Shown piece after piece: positions 36,269 through 44,916 of a DNA stretch of 64,000 nt. The translations under genes and the position numbers were made by a program. This stretch comes from Anthoceros angustus (Eukaryota; Streptophyta; Anthocerotopsida; Anthocerotales; Anthocerotaceae). The DNA is taken from assembly GCA_010909165.1 (NCBI GenBank), contig MU008195.1, positions 62,001-126,000 of the forward strand, written 5' to 3'. The notes below the pieces were generated by a model, which was given only the letters and a program-made list of their open reading frames with translations, was not told the DNA's origin and did no database searches. Each line of letters begins with the position of its first letter. The first letter of the stretch is position 1.

Positions 36269-36830
36269 TGTGACACTAATCTCTACACTTGGGTTTAGTG
36301 TTTGATTAGAATTAATTAGTCTAATTACTTATCTTTAAGCAAGTAATTAGTGTTAATTAATTTAAAGCACTTAATTTAATTAAGTAATAATCAGTGTTAA
36401 TTAAACATGGTTAGCATTAGCTAAGTGGATAAGCACAAGTAATATGCTTAAGCATATTACTTGTATATTATAGTGTATCCTTAGGATATTTCCGGCATAT
36501 GCTAATGCCATTAGGATATCTTAGGAATAGGCTGATGGCAAGAGCTAGTATATATAGACCCTTTCACAGAGGACAAGCTCAGATCATAACTTGTCCTCTA
36601 GATATACAATGCAAGAGTGTTGTGAGGAGGCCAAAGCTATGACTCCGAGAACGATGTGTGAGAAATCTGCGTTTTATTCTCGTGGGGGGAGGGTGTGTTT
36701 GTGCCGCGACGCGCGAGCTACTTCCTCCTATTGTTATTGGTTTGCACCTATACTTGCACATGATATTTGTTTTGCTTGGTTGTTTGTTGAGCAAGTGCTC
36801 ATATGAATGCAAATGCTTACTTCGTGCGAC
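36269..36830 (+). mobile_element. Truncated copia-type LTR, opposite orientation to 12298-13109
   Basis: It begins TGTGACACTAATCTC and follows the LTR at 12298-13109 (read in reverse complement) through the TATA box (about 36546-36556, TATATATAGACCC) to about 36830, where similarity stops. The 3' third of the LTR and all internal sequence are missing. Immediately after, a 26-base unit starting GCGACACTTGCATC is tandemly duplicated (36826-36877). Confidence 0.75.
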
Positions 36831-36877
36831 ACTTGCATCTATTCCTTGAACGCGACACTTGCATCTATTCCTTGAAC

Positions 36878-37140
36878 GATTGTTTGTATGTCCAGTTCGA
36901 AGTAGTCTTTAGTCTTTGTTGCAAACAGCCCTGTTTCCATACAAGGGTGTGCATCCCTGAGTACGATCCGTGACCAAGGGCCAGTGCATGTCATCATTTG
37001 CTTGGAGTTTCATGTATTTGTAAGACATGTCCGCAATCCCAAGTGTTTGCAATTAGGGGTAATTGTACATGCTTGTGTGTTCATAGATAATAGGAAGAGT
37101 ATACCATGTTACTTTAGTTGATAGTGGCCCCAAGACGCCG
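36878..37140. other. Spacer before the third cassette copy
   Basis: No gene or clear repeat. Similarity to the palindrome left arm begins near 37140. Confidence 0.35.
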
Positions 37141-37689
37141 ACATTTCACAATACTTTTGGTTGACAAACTTTAAACTTCCTGAAGGTAGTCTATATTGAG
37201 AAGTAATTGCTAATATATGAAATAGGCTCGGATATCCACACGTATGTCAATGGTCCGCCCAACGATAGCTGACATAACCGCAACCCTCAATTAACCGCTG
37301 TTGCGCTTCATTGAGTGTTTCGCTCCGCTCACGCTGTAGTCTAGTCGGTTATGACAGTTGTCGTTCATTTGAGCTGTTCAAGGTTGATGGGTTGGAGTTT
37401 GTAAGCTGTGTTTGTTGTGGGACAAAGTTCAAGGCTTCCGTAACATTCCGCATTTTGCTTTAGAAAGGGAACAGGGAGCATAGCTTGGTAAGGAATGGTC
37501 CATAGTCATGTCTGAAGAACTAGAGATCTTCTTCCAGTGTGGGACAGTGGGGACACGAAGTCTGTTGCTCACCCCGATTATGCTCTCTGCTCGAATTCTG
37601 AAGAGAAACGTCAACCTCCGTCTACTTGTTCAAGGAATTAGTTTGATTTCTGACAGCAAATTATCAGGTCCTGACACTGTAAGCTTTCA

Positions 37690-39090
37690 AAGGGCGATGT
37701 AGGTTTTCTTTGTTTCTGCAACTTCTACTTTTTGACAGGAGTCTGCCTGTCTGCTGGAGGGCTGCTGCTCCTGGGCTGTTGGCAGGCTTTGTTTTGGTTG
37801 ATTCTCTCCCAAAATCAACTGCAGGGTTTGCAGAGATGAGTTCCAGCAGCACAAAGCTGAAGCTGTGGACATCGTTGCTAGGAGTCAGCTCGAAGCTGGT
37901 ACAGTATTCCGGATCGATGTAGCCCATGGTGCCTTGGATTGCGACTGTGGAAACATGAGTGGCTTCCTTGCTAGGAGCCAGCTTGATATAGTATTCCGGA
38001 TCGATGTAGCCCATGGTGCCTTGGATTGCGACTGTGGAAACATTAGTGGCTGCCATTAGGAGCCAGCTTGGAGATGCCGAAGTCTGCCACCTTCGCATTC
38101 AGGTCATGGTCGAGCAGAATATTCGAAGACTCGATATCTGGGTGCAAGATGGGAGGGTCGGCAGCAGAATGAAGATAGGCCAGAGCATCGAAAGTCTGAA
38201 GCACTATGAAAAGGCGTTGTCTCGAAGCGAGGGGAGGGAATCCTTCACTTCTCCCTTGGAGATCTATGTTCGTGGAGTGTGTGTCGTTAGGGACAAACTC
38301 GAAGACGAGGAGAGGAATTTTGTTCTCCATGGAACACCCCAGCAGCTTTACCAAGTGTCTGTGATTCACTCCCGGCAGAATCTTGAAATCGAGAAACTGC
38401 TGCTGGTACTCGGGGGAGCCTTCACGCTTGCAAGAGATTCAAATGCACTGCGCAGGCAAGTAAACTGGCACTGGCAGGAATGCTGCCTTTTGGCTTATTT
38501 CCAGACAGATCCACCCATGGGTATTGCTTCCACTCGGGATCACCAACACCAAAATCCCAAGAAATGGGCTAGACAAGTTGTTATGGGACAAGTCCAGGTG
38601 CGTCACATTCCCCAGTCCGGATGGGATGTGGCCATACAGACGGTTCCATGACAGGTGCAACATCTCAAGACTGGGAAACTTGTGATCGACAATGGTATAC
38701 GGTAATGGTGCCCACAATTGGTTCCGGGAAAGGTTCACCCGCTTCAGAGCGGACATCTGGAAGAAAGAAGGCGTGAGATCTGTGAAACAATTTTGGGCTG
38801 CATGCATGCAGGTTTTGCTGATTGGGGACAGCGGGCACGTCCCCGCTGAGATTGTAACTGTTGGTGAGCGAGAGATGGGCGAGGCGTGCAAGGCCCTCCG
38901 AATTGGGGACGCTCCCTCAGAGGAAGTTACCAGAAAGGTCCAGGCTCACGAGTTTGGTCAGATTGCGCACTCCCTCAGGGATGCCTCCAATCAGTGCACT
39001 GTCGCCAATAGAGAAAGCCACCAACTCCCGCATTTGTGTCCAAATCACTTAGGCCAAATCGACACACATTTATCAGAGCGTATTTGTTAA
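37690..39090 (-). pseudogene. LRR receptor-like kinase pseudogene
   Basis: In 5'-3' minus order there are LRR units (LVAFSIGDSALIGGIPEGVR, LTKLVSLDLSGNFL, ALKRVNLSRNQL, LEMLHLSWNRLYGHIPSGL, HLDLSHNNLS), then kinase sequence (NHRHLVKLLGCSMENKIPLL, SSNILLDHDLNAKVADFG, GTMGYIDPEYY, VHSFSFVLLELISANPAVDF). The catalytic HRD motif has become HPD, the activation-loop region VAIQGTMGYIDPEY is tandemly duplicated (about 37915-38045), and stops and frameshifts separate the LRR segments. It lies directly downstream of the RPW8-caspase-like gene on the same strand. It is probably inactive as a gene. The family is LRR-RLK or LRR-malectin type. Confidence 0.75.
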
Positions 39091-39201
39091 CTCGTGATTG
39101 GCTTTCAACCTGGACGCTGTAATGGTTGCCACCGCTTCCCGGCGAGCAATGCAGCCACCAACTTGAAGCCGATCGCCAGGGAATTGGATTGCTTGACCAA
39201 A

Positions 39202-41089
39202 CTATCTGATAGGTTGCCCACGCTTCTTCATTGAAGCATGCTCACCTGTGTTCCCACCGATCAAATCGGACTTCCACACTGGTCTGACCTCAGACAAGCG
39301 TGCTTTCGCACTTGGGGACGTTATGGTAGGAGGTGACTCTCCTCCTTCACAGGCCATAGCATAGGGAGCATAGTCAAGAGCAATTCGAGGAGCATGAGTA
39401 GGTTTTATGTTGCTCAGATAAACATTGTCCCAACTGCTCCACTCTCCCATCCGGTACAGTTCCCTCGACACAAGTGACATTATTTCCTCCACGTCTGTAT
39501 CTCCATGCCTCTGTCTCCACACCTCCACCAAAGCCCTCACGAAAGGACTCCCATGAAGACAGAACTCGGCCTTGGGGATTGTGAAGGAAATAATGGACTC
39601 ATCTGACACATCACGGAAGTCTGGTAACCAAGTGATTACCTCATCATCTAGCACACTTGGAAGGACGGAGCATTGCTGGCCATCAGGCTTCTCCTGTCCC
39701 AGGTACTTGAATAGCCTCCGACAGCCGGCCAACATGAAGACCTTAGGTTTGCATGAGAGAAGCGGACTTAAGAGGAGATGCCGCACTATATCTTCATATA
39801 CATACACGGAGTCTCCATGTTCATCCAAGATAAATACTCTACCATCAATGCCCACATCTGCTATCACGAAACACACGAAAGAGTCACATTCTGCCAGAGC
39901 TTCTCCGTAAGAGGATGTGCCCAAATTCCGCATTATGCTCATCAGGTCAGCAGCTGCTCTGTTCTGTATCACCTTCACTTCAAACCCGATACTATATGCT
40001 AGAGCTTCCAGCATCGCCCGGTCTACAGATACCCAGGGTCTCCCCTTCTCCATGCTTATGAGAACAGCCAAGCCCGTCCTTCGACCCCTCTTTCGACCTC
40101 CCGTGGTTACACTCAGGTTCCTATTGTCATCAGAATAGCTGGTGCTCGGACAGCCCAAGTCGAAGGAGGGCAATGATATTGGAACCCTAGAGGTTGCAAG
40201 CTGCCTAAGCAGCTCCTTGTTCTGCACTATCACTTGGCTAACACCCTGCAACACCATACGCATCATATCCCGATGCTCTGTACTGAGATCCAGCACCTGG
40301 TTTGTTCTGCAGCATATGTCTGTCACAACTTTCCCAGTCTGTTTCACCTCAGCCCGGAGCTCCTGAATGATCCTCAGCTCGTGAACAAGCTCCTGGTTCA
40401 TGTCAGACACCTGTACCTCGATCCTGTCGAACTCTTCCACAAGCTGTTTCACTGCCTCGTCTATCCCGTCCCCTGCCGTGCGCTTGTCCAGCAACTCCCG
40501 GACTTCCTTCACCAGGATCTGGTTGTCTTCTGTCCCCTTCAATATCTTCTCCACCAGGTAACCTTGAGCTGCAATCGAGTCTTGCACAACCACCTGCTTT
40601 GCAAGGGATGCCCATGTGGCTTCTGTGGATGCCAGCTCCTTGAGACGGCGTGTCAAGGTCAAAATCTGGCGAGACAGCTTGAGCCGTTTCCCGACGTGCT
40701 TCAGAGAATTCAACCTCCCAGCGGGCAAGTCTCGGCACTTGGCCACCAGCAAATCCGCTTCTTCCAGGACCAGCCTGACTTCTTGTAGCCATTCGTTCAC
40801 CTCAATATCACCATTGCCTGCTCAGCCATGCCCATCAGAATCTACAAATTGTGAAACCGGACAGCAGCAAACTGTGAATGGCCCCTGTCAGGTTACCTTG
40901 CGGGAGGGCAGATTTAGAAAAGGAACCATGTGCTGCCGATACAAGGGGTTTGATCCTCAGAACATACACATTCAACTGCCCACAATACTTCGGGAGGTTG
41001 AGAGTGTCTTTGAGTGCGAGCGCAACCTTATCCAGCAATTTGTTCACTACCCAGCCTATTCCAGCAGCACCAAACCCCGGATCGCCCAT
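39202..41089 (-). CDS. RPW8-like / caspase-like (C14A) fusion protein, copy C (open)
   Basis: Exon 1 is 40943-41089 (ATG to CTT before GTATCG) and exon 2 is 39202-40800 (after TTGAG), giving about 581 aa in phase. Residues 1-110 resemble the RPW8 domain of helper NLRs (ALKDTLNL onward, LLVAKCRDLPAGRLNSLKHV). Residues ~110-280 are Glu/Gln/Leu-rich, probably helical or coiled coil. Residues ~292-500 read like caspase p20 then p10: SIGFEVKVIQNR, CDSFVCFVIADVGIDG, CKPKVFMLAGCRR, and SPFVRALVEVWRQRHGDTDV. The expected catalytic His (SHG motif) is ADV here; the Cys of QACRG is kept as AGCRR. No NB-ARC domain is seen. Copies A and B use a longer exon 1 whose site is one base out of frame here, so the exon 1 donor is inferred. 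Expression and function are unknown; a cell-death or immune role is a guess. Confidence 0.75.
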
Positions 41090-41150
41090 TTTGCTCCCTG
41101 GAAAGCAAGCGCTCTCCCCCACCACCCAATAGAAACAGACACTACCCTGT

Positions 41151-41457
41151 AAGCGCCCGGCCCGCCTAGGGGAGAGGAGCAGGATGTCCCAAATCTACAC
41201 AATGCGTTCCATCGTTCTGCCCCCTCCCGCCGCTCCGTTTCCAGCCTCTTCCTACCAGTCCATTCCACGAAGTCAAGATCTTCGTGGCATCAGTTCGAGG
41301 AAAGGAGGAAGCCATATGCACCTAGAATTGATCAAAGACGGGATTGATTTTCATCAGACTAGCAAAGATTGCTTACCTTCAGTACACTTTCCTAACCTTG
41401 GTTGAATTTTTGTTAGGAGCGCTTTACAGTAGTCTCGAACTTCATAAACACACCCTA
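41151..41457. other. Upstream flank of the RPW8-caspase-like gene
   Basis: About 300 bases of unique sequence between the end of cassette similarity and the minisatellite. It may hold the promoter of copy C. No conserved motif was picked out. Confidence 0.35.
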
Positions 41458-41745
41458 CGTAGCCACACCTCTCCCCACTCAGCAACACCTCTGCTCGTAG
41501 TCTCGACGTCTTGAGATTTGCCTATGTAGCAACACCTCTGCTTGTAGTCTCGACAGCTTGAGATTTGCCTATGTAGCAACCCCTCTGCTCGTAGTCTCGA
41601 CAGCTTGAGATTTGCAACACCTCTGCTCGTTGGCTCGTCAGGATGAGATTTTCCTATGTAGCAACACCTCTGCTCGTAGTCTCGACAGCTTTAGATCGCT
41701 TATGTTGCTAGCAACACCTCTGCCCGTAGTCTCGACAGAAGAAAC
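41458..41745. repeat. Minisatellite of about 50-base units
   Basis: The unit contains GCAACACCTCTGCTCGTAGT then CTCGACAGCTTGAGATTTG. It occurs roughly six times with variation and some partial units, all in direct orientation. Confidence 0.85.
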
Positions 41746-41966
41746 CAATCTAAGTAAACGCACTAAGGAAGATGTCCTTACTGCAGGATGCGCCATATGC
41801 AGTTGCCAGGGATCCAGACGGCGGCCACCTATCCTGTGAAAGTTACAGATATAACAATCTGTGGGGACAAGGATCCTGAAAAACAGGTTACCTGAACGCT
41901 GCGAATACTGGTGATGCAGCAGCAGAGGTTGATGTAAAAATTGACTGTAACGGTCTACAAAACACT

Positions 41967-42297
41967 GGACCATGCAGATTTTATGGGTCTGAATAGAACA
42001 AATATGAGGCAACGATATCTAAGTTCTTGGCTCATTCACTCTCTCATGAAACTGGAGCACCCGGGTGGCCGTCACTTAGTGCATGTCTATGGCCCCAATG
42101 CTAGAGCTGACAGAGGGCAATCTGTTGCCTTCAACGTGTTTCACTGGAATGGAAACCTGCTGCTGCCAGAACTTGTGCAGCGGCTTGCAGATCGTACCAA
42201 CATTGCACTTGGACTGGGTTCACTCTGCAACATAGAATTCCCAGAGGATGAGAATCTGGTGCCAGGGCTTGTCATTACGAAAACAGGCATCAAGGTT
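41967..42297 (+). pseudogene. Duplicated C-terminal fragment of the PLP/MOCOS-like gene
   Basis: This matches 20905-21235 of the PLP gene almost base for base, with roughly 15-20 mismatches by eye and no indels. It encodes LDHADFMGLNRTNMRQRYLS and GGRHLVHVYGPNARADRG in an open frame. It stops before the final conserved block and has no upstream exons, so it cannot make the enzyme. Sequence similar to the palindrome flank begins immediately after 42305, so the fragment is joined to repeat-cassette DNA. Confidence 0.9.
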
Positions 42298-42304
42298 GAA
42301 GTCG

Positions 42305-42680
42305 GAAAGGTTGACGTATTAGTAGATTACTGAAACGTGGACGTAAGGGGACAAGATGCCAACTCGCAAAACAGAAAAGAAAGTAGCAACTACGCCAACA
42401 ACGTAGGAAATGAAGTACACCCACCCAAATCTCAATCCTGCTGGCGTCGACGATGATCGAAGCAACGTTCCTACGAGGCCATACACGAACATCGCCTTCG
42501 CCACTACGGTTAGATCCGAGCAATGCAGCCACCAACTTGAGGCCGATCGCCCAGGGAATTGGATTGCTTGACAACACTCTCCGAAAGGTTGCCAAGGCGG
42601 GCAACGCTTTTCATTGGATTATGCACCCTGCGTTCCCGCCGATCAAATCGGGCTGCTACACTGATATGAGTTTGTCAACC
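42305..42680. repeat. Fourth, partial copy of palindrome cassette
   Basis: The first part (about 42380-42500) matches the palindrome module at 23190-23300, which includes the GTAGGAAATGAA and GGCATCGACGATGG-like stretches. The second part (about 42520-42670) matches 24345-24490, the 3' flank of the RPW8-caspase-like gene. The intervening kilobase is missing. Confidence 0.7.
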
Positions 42681-43083
42681 AGTTCAGAGTGGAATGGAAT
42701 GTTTTTACATCCATCCATGCAAACAGACTGGATTTTCTTTACGTTCATTCAATCCGCTTCTGCTAACTTTTCTGTGAGATGAGGCTTCAAAGCCTTGACA
42801 GTTTTGCCAAAACCTGCACCAATCATACGAAGTCTTATCAAATTGCAAGAAAGAAACAACAACTGTGTGATACAGGTAAATTCCAATTCAATGGTCTGTA
42901 CAAGTATGTTTTTGTTGCTGTTGTCCAGATACAGCACAAAAGCTTAGCGCACAACTACCCAGTAAGAACCATGGCGCAAAACATCCAAGTGACCGAAAAA
43001 TGTTCCTTCTGTGTCTCTCACTGGCTACCAGCTGTTTCACAAGTCCTGATTATCAAAGCCACGAGGGAGGGCCTGGCACATAT
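42681..43083. other. Intergenic, downstream of the LEA gene
   Basis: No exon is supported. The right part should contain the LEA 3' UTR. Confidence 0.4.
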
Positions 43084-44077
43084 CTAGCTGGAGCTTTTAC
43101 CGACCACTGCTTCCTTCACAGACTGATAGCCTTGGCTCACCTTCTCCCCTACAGAAGCGAAGATTCCTTTGGTTTCCTGCGTTCGGTCCGAGGCCTGGTC
43201 GGACAGGGCCTGAGCACTCTCCTGCGTCTTGTCGCCCACTTCGGTTCCAACCTCTTTTGCCTTGTCCTGAGTCACCGCCGCGCTGTCGCCAGCCTTTTCC
43301 TGCCCTGCTCCGACTGCACTGCTCACAGTATCCTTGGCAGCATTGTAGGTCTCCACAGTCTTATCTTTGGTTGCGGTGTACGCGTTGTCGGCAGTGTCCT
43401 TGGAGCCCGTGTAGGTGTTGCTTGCAGCATCCTTGGCCGCATTCAAACCGTTGTTGACGGCTCCCTTAGCCTGCTCAAACTTCTCCAACACAACTTCCTT
43501 GGCAGTGTTCACAGCATCGTAAGTGCTGTCTCTTGCACCAGCAGCGGTGTTGGTCGTTGCGTCTCTCGCCTGTCCAACCCTACAGGCAACAACAGCAATC
43601 GGTGAGAAACATTTCGAATCGTGAGGCGGCGTGAAACCTACAATCAAATTACGCCATGCAAATCTTGTGTACTCACTTCTCCGTAGTCCCGTCCCAGGTC
43701 CTGGTTGCACTGTCCTGCACGGTGCCTGTCGCCTTGTTGTACTGGTCCTGCGCTCCCAGCTTCAAATCCTCAAGTTTCTGGCGAGCAGCATCGGTGTATG
43801 CCCCGACCTTACCCTGCTATCACAACAAGATCAATCCAATGCCAACCGATCCAAACTTAATTCACGAAGACGAGAAGGCTCTCGTTATTGCATCTCCGCA
43901 GCAGAATACCTGCAAGGTGTTGGCGCTCTCGCTGGTCTTTCCTGCAGCCTCATCCTTAGCTTGCACTGCGGAATCCGCCACCTGCTGCGTGGCGTCAGCG
44001 GCCTTGTCCTTTCCCTCCACTGCGGCTCCTTTCACGTCCTCCACTGCCTGCTCAGGCTTGTCCTGGTACGATGCCAT
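43084..44077 (-). CDS. Group 3 LEA-like protein
   Basis: Three minus-strand exons (43910-44077, 43677-43813, 43084-43579) give 266 aa in phase. The protein is hydrophilic and rich in Ala, Lys, Asp, Thr and Gln, with loose 11-residue amphipathic repeats such as AAKDAASNTYTGSKDTADN and KDKTVETYNAAKD, the signature of late embryogenesis abundant group 3 (LEA_4) proteins. These protect membranes and enzymes during drying by folding into helices. It starts MASYQDKPEQAVEDVKGAA, with no signal peptide, so a cytosolic location is likely. It is divergent from the DPY-30 gene. Such genes are usually ABA- and desiccation-induced, but I did not identify an ABRE with confidence. Confidence 0.9.
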
Positions 44078-44916
44078 GGCCTCTCACGAGAATAGCTCAC
44101 AAGGAAACAAGAAGACAAGTAACTCTCTTCACAGGAATCCTTCTTGCAATCCTAAGCCTGCTCGCTCTGCTTGCAAAAGAATCAAAATCGGACTCCGGAA
44201 AACCTCGCAACTTTCAAACACGCTTGGAGACTGAGAAGAGTGCGATGCAAGGTTAGCGGGAAGGAGGACCCTTATACTGCCAATTGAGCAGATGAGGGAT
44301 GCATCTGGCCATGGAGAGGTGGCAGATGGTGACTAGCGCATTCCCTCCGACGCGCTTGAATTCTGCCAGCACGGCGCTCTGCGCTCCTCCGCACTGGAGC
44401 TCGAGAAGCTCGCCACCTGGTTGGGCACGCGTCCGTCAGCCGCTACGTCCACCTGTTGAGTCCGATCGAATTAACCTCTCGATTTACCACACAGTTTTAC
44501 CTTTCCGGTCGAAAGTCGGAAAATTTACCAGACCGAAAGGGTGTGCGTGAGAAGCGACCGTCGCGAGCACTCCTCGTGGCATCGCATTCCTGCGGTAGAG
44601 GATTTGGCGCATCGCATGTGTTGCCGCGTTACGGTTAATGTTTGGAAGGACATGATTCTGGCATAACTGGCTCCACTCGCATGACAGCAAATTTGCGCAC
44701 GATTTTGGTGATGCTGGTGGATCGGATTGCTGTTACCCCGGGTCGGTGCCATTTCTTGAAACATGGTGCAAAAATCGGTGTTGGCGGAATCTTGATATTA
44801 GGTTTGCGGGCAGGAGGTGTGTGACGCGGTACAGGCAGTTGATGCTTCTCGCTCTGGTGTGTGTTGATCTGTTACCTGTGGCAGAGATATAGGTTGTTTG
44901 TAGAGATTGTTGAAAA
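44078..44916. other. Divergent promoter region (LEA / DPY-30)
   Basis: About 840 bases between divergent start codons with no supportable exon. It should hold both promoters and leaders. Confidence 0.4.

Larger units (their letters stand above)
37141..41150. repeat. Third, non-palindromic copy of the palindrome cassette
   Basis: Positions 37140-37880 match about 21990-22780, and 39170-41150 match about 24340-26330, all in the same orientation as the left arm. Between them this copy has LRR/receptor-kinase sequence that the arms lack, while the arms have the minisatellite block instead. Similarity ends near 41150, before the outer flank of the central array. This copy therefore looks closest to the ancestral arrangement. 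Confidence 0.8.

Noticed and set aside
39202..41089. Classical NLR immune receptor
   Set aside because: No NB-ARC P-loop, GLPL or MHD motif is present between the RPW8-like and caspase-like parts, and no LRR follows.
39202..41089. Ordinary plant metacaspase
   Set aside because: The spacing and p10 segment (PFVRALVEVW, EEIMSLVSREL) and the AGCRR context resemble C14A caspases more than metacaspases, which carry a DSCHSG-type Cys motif absent here.
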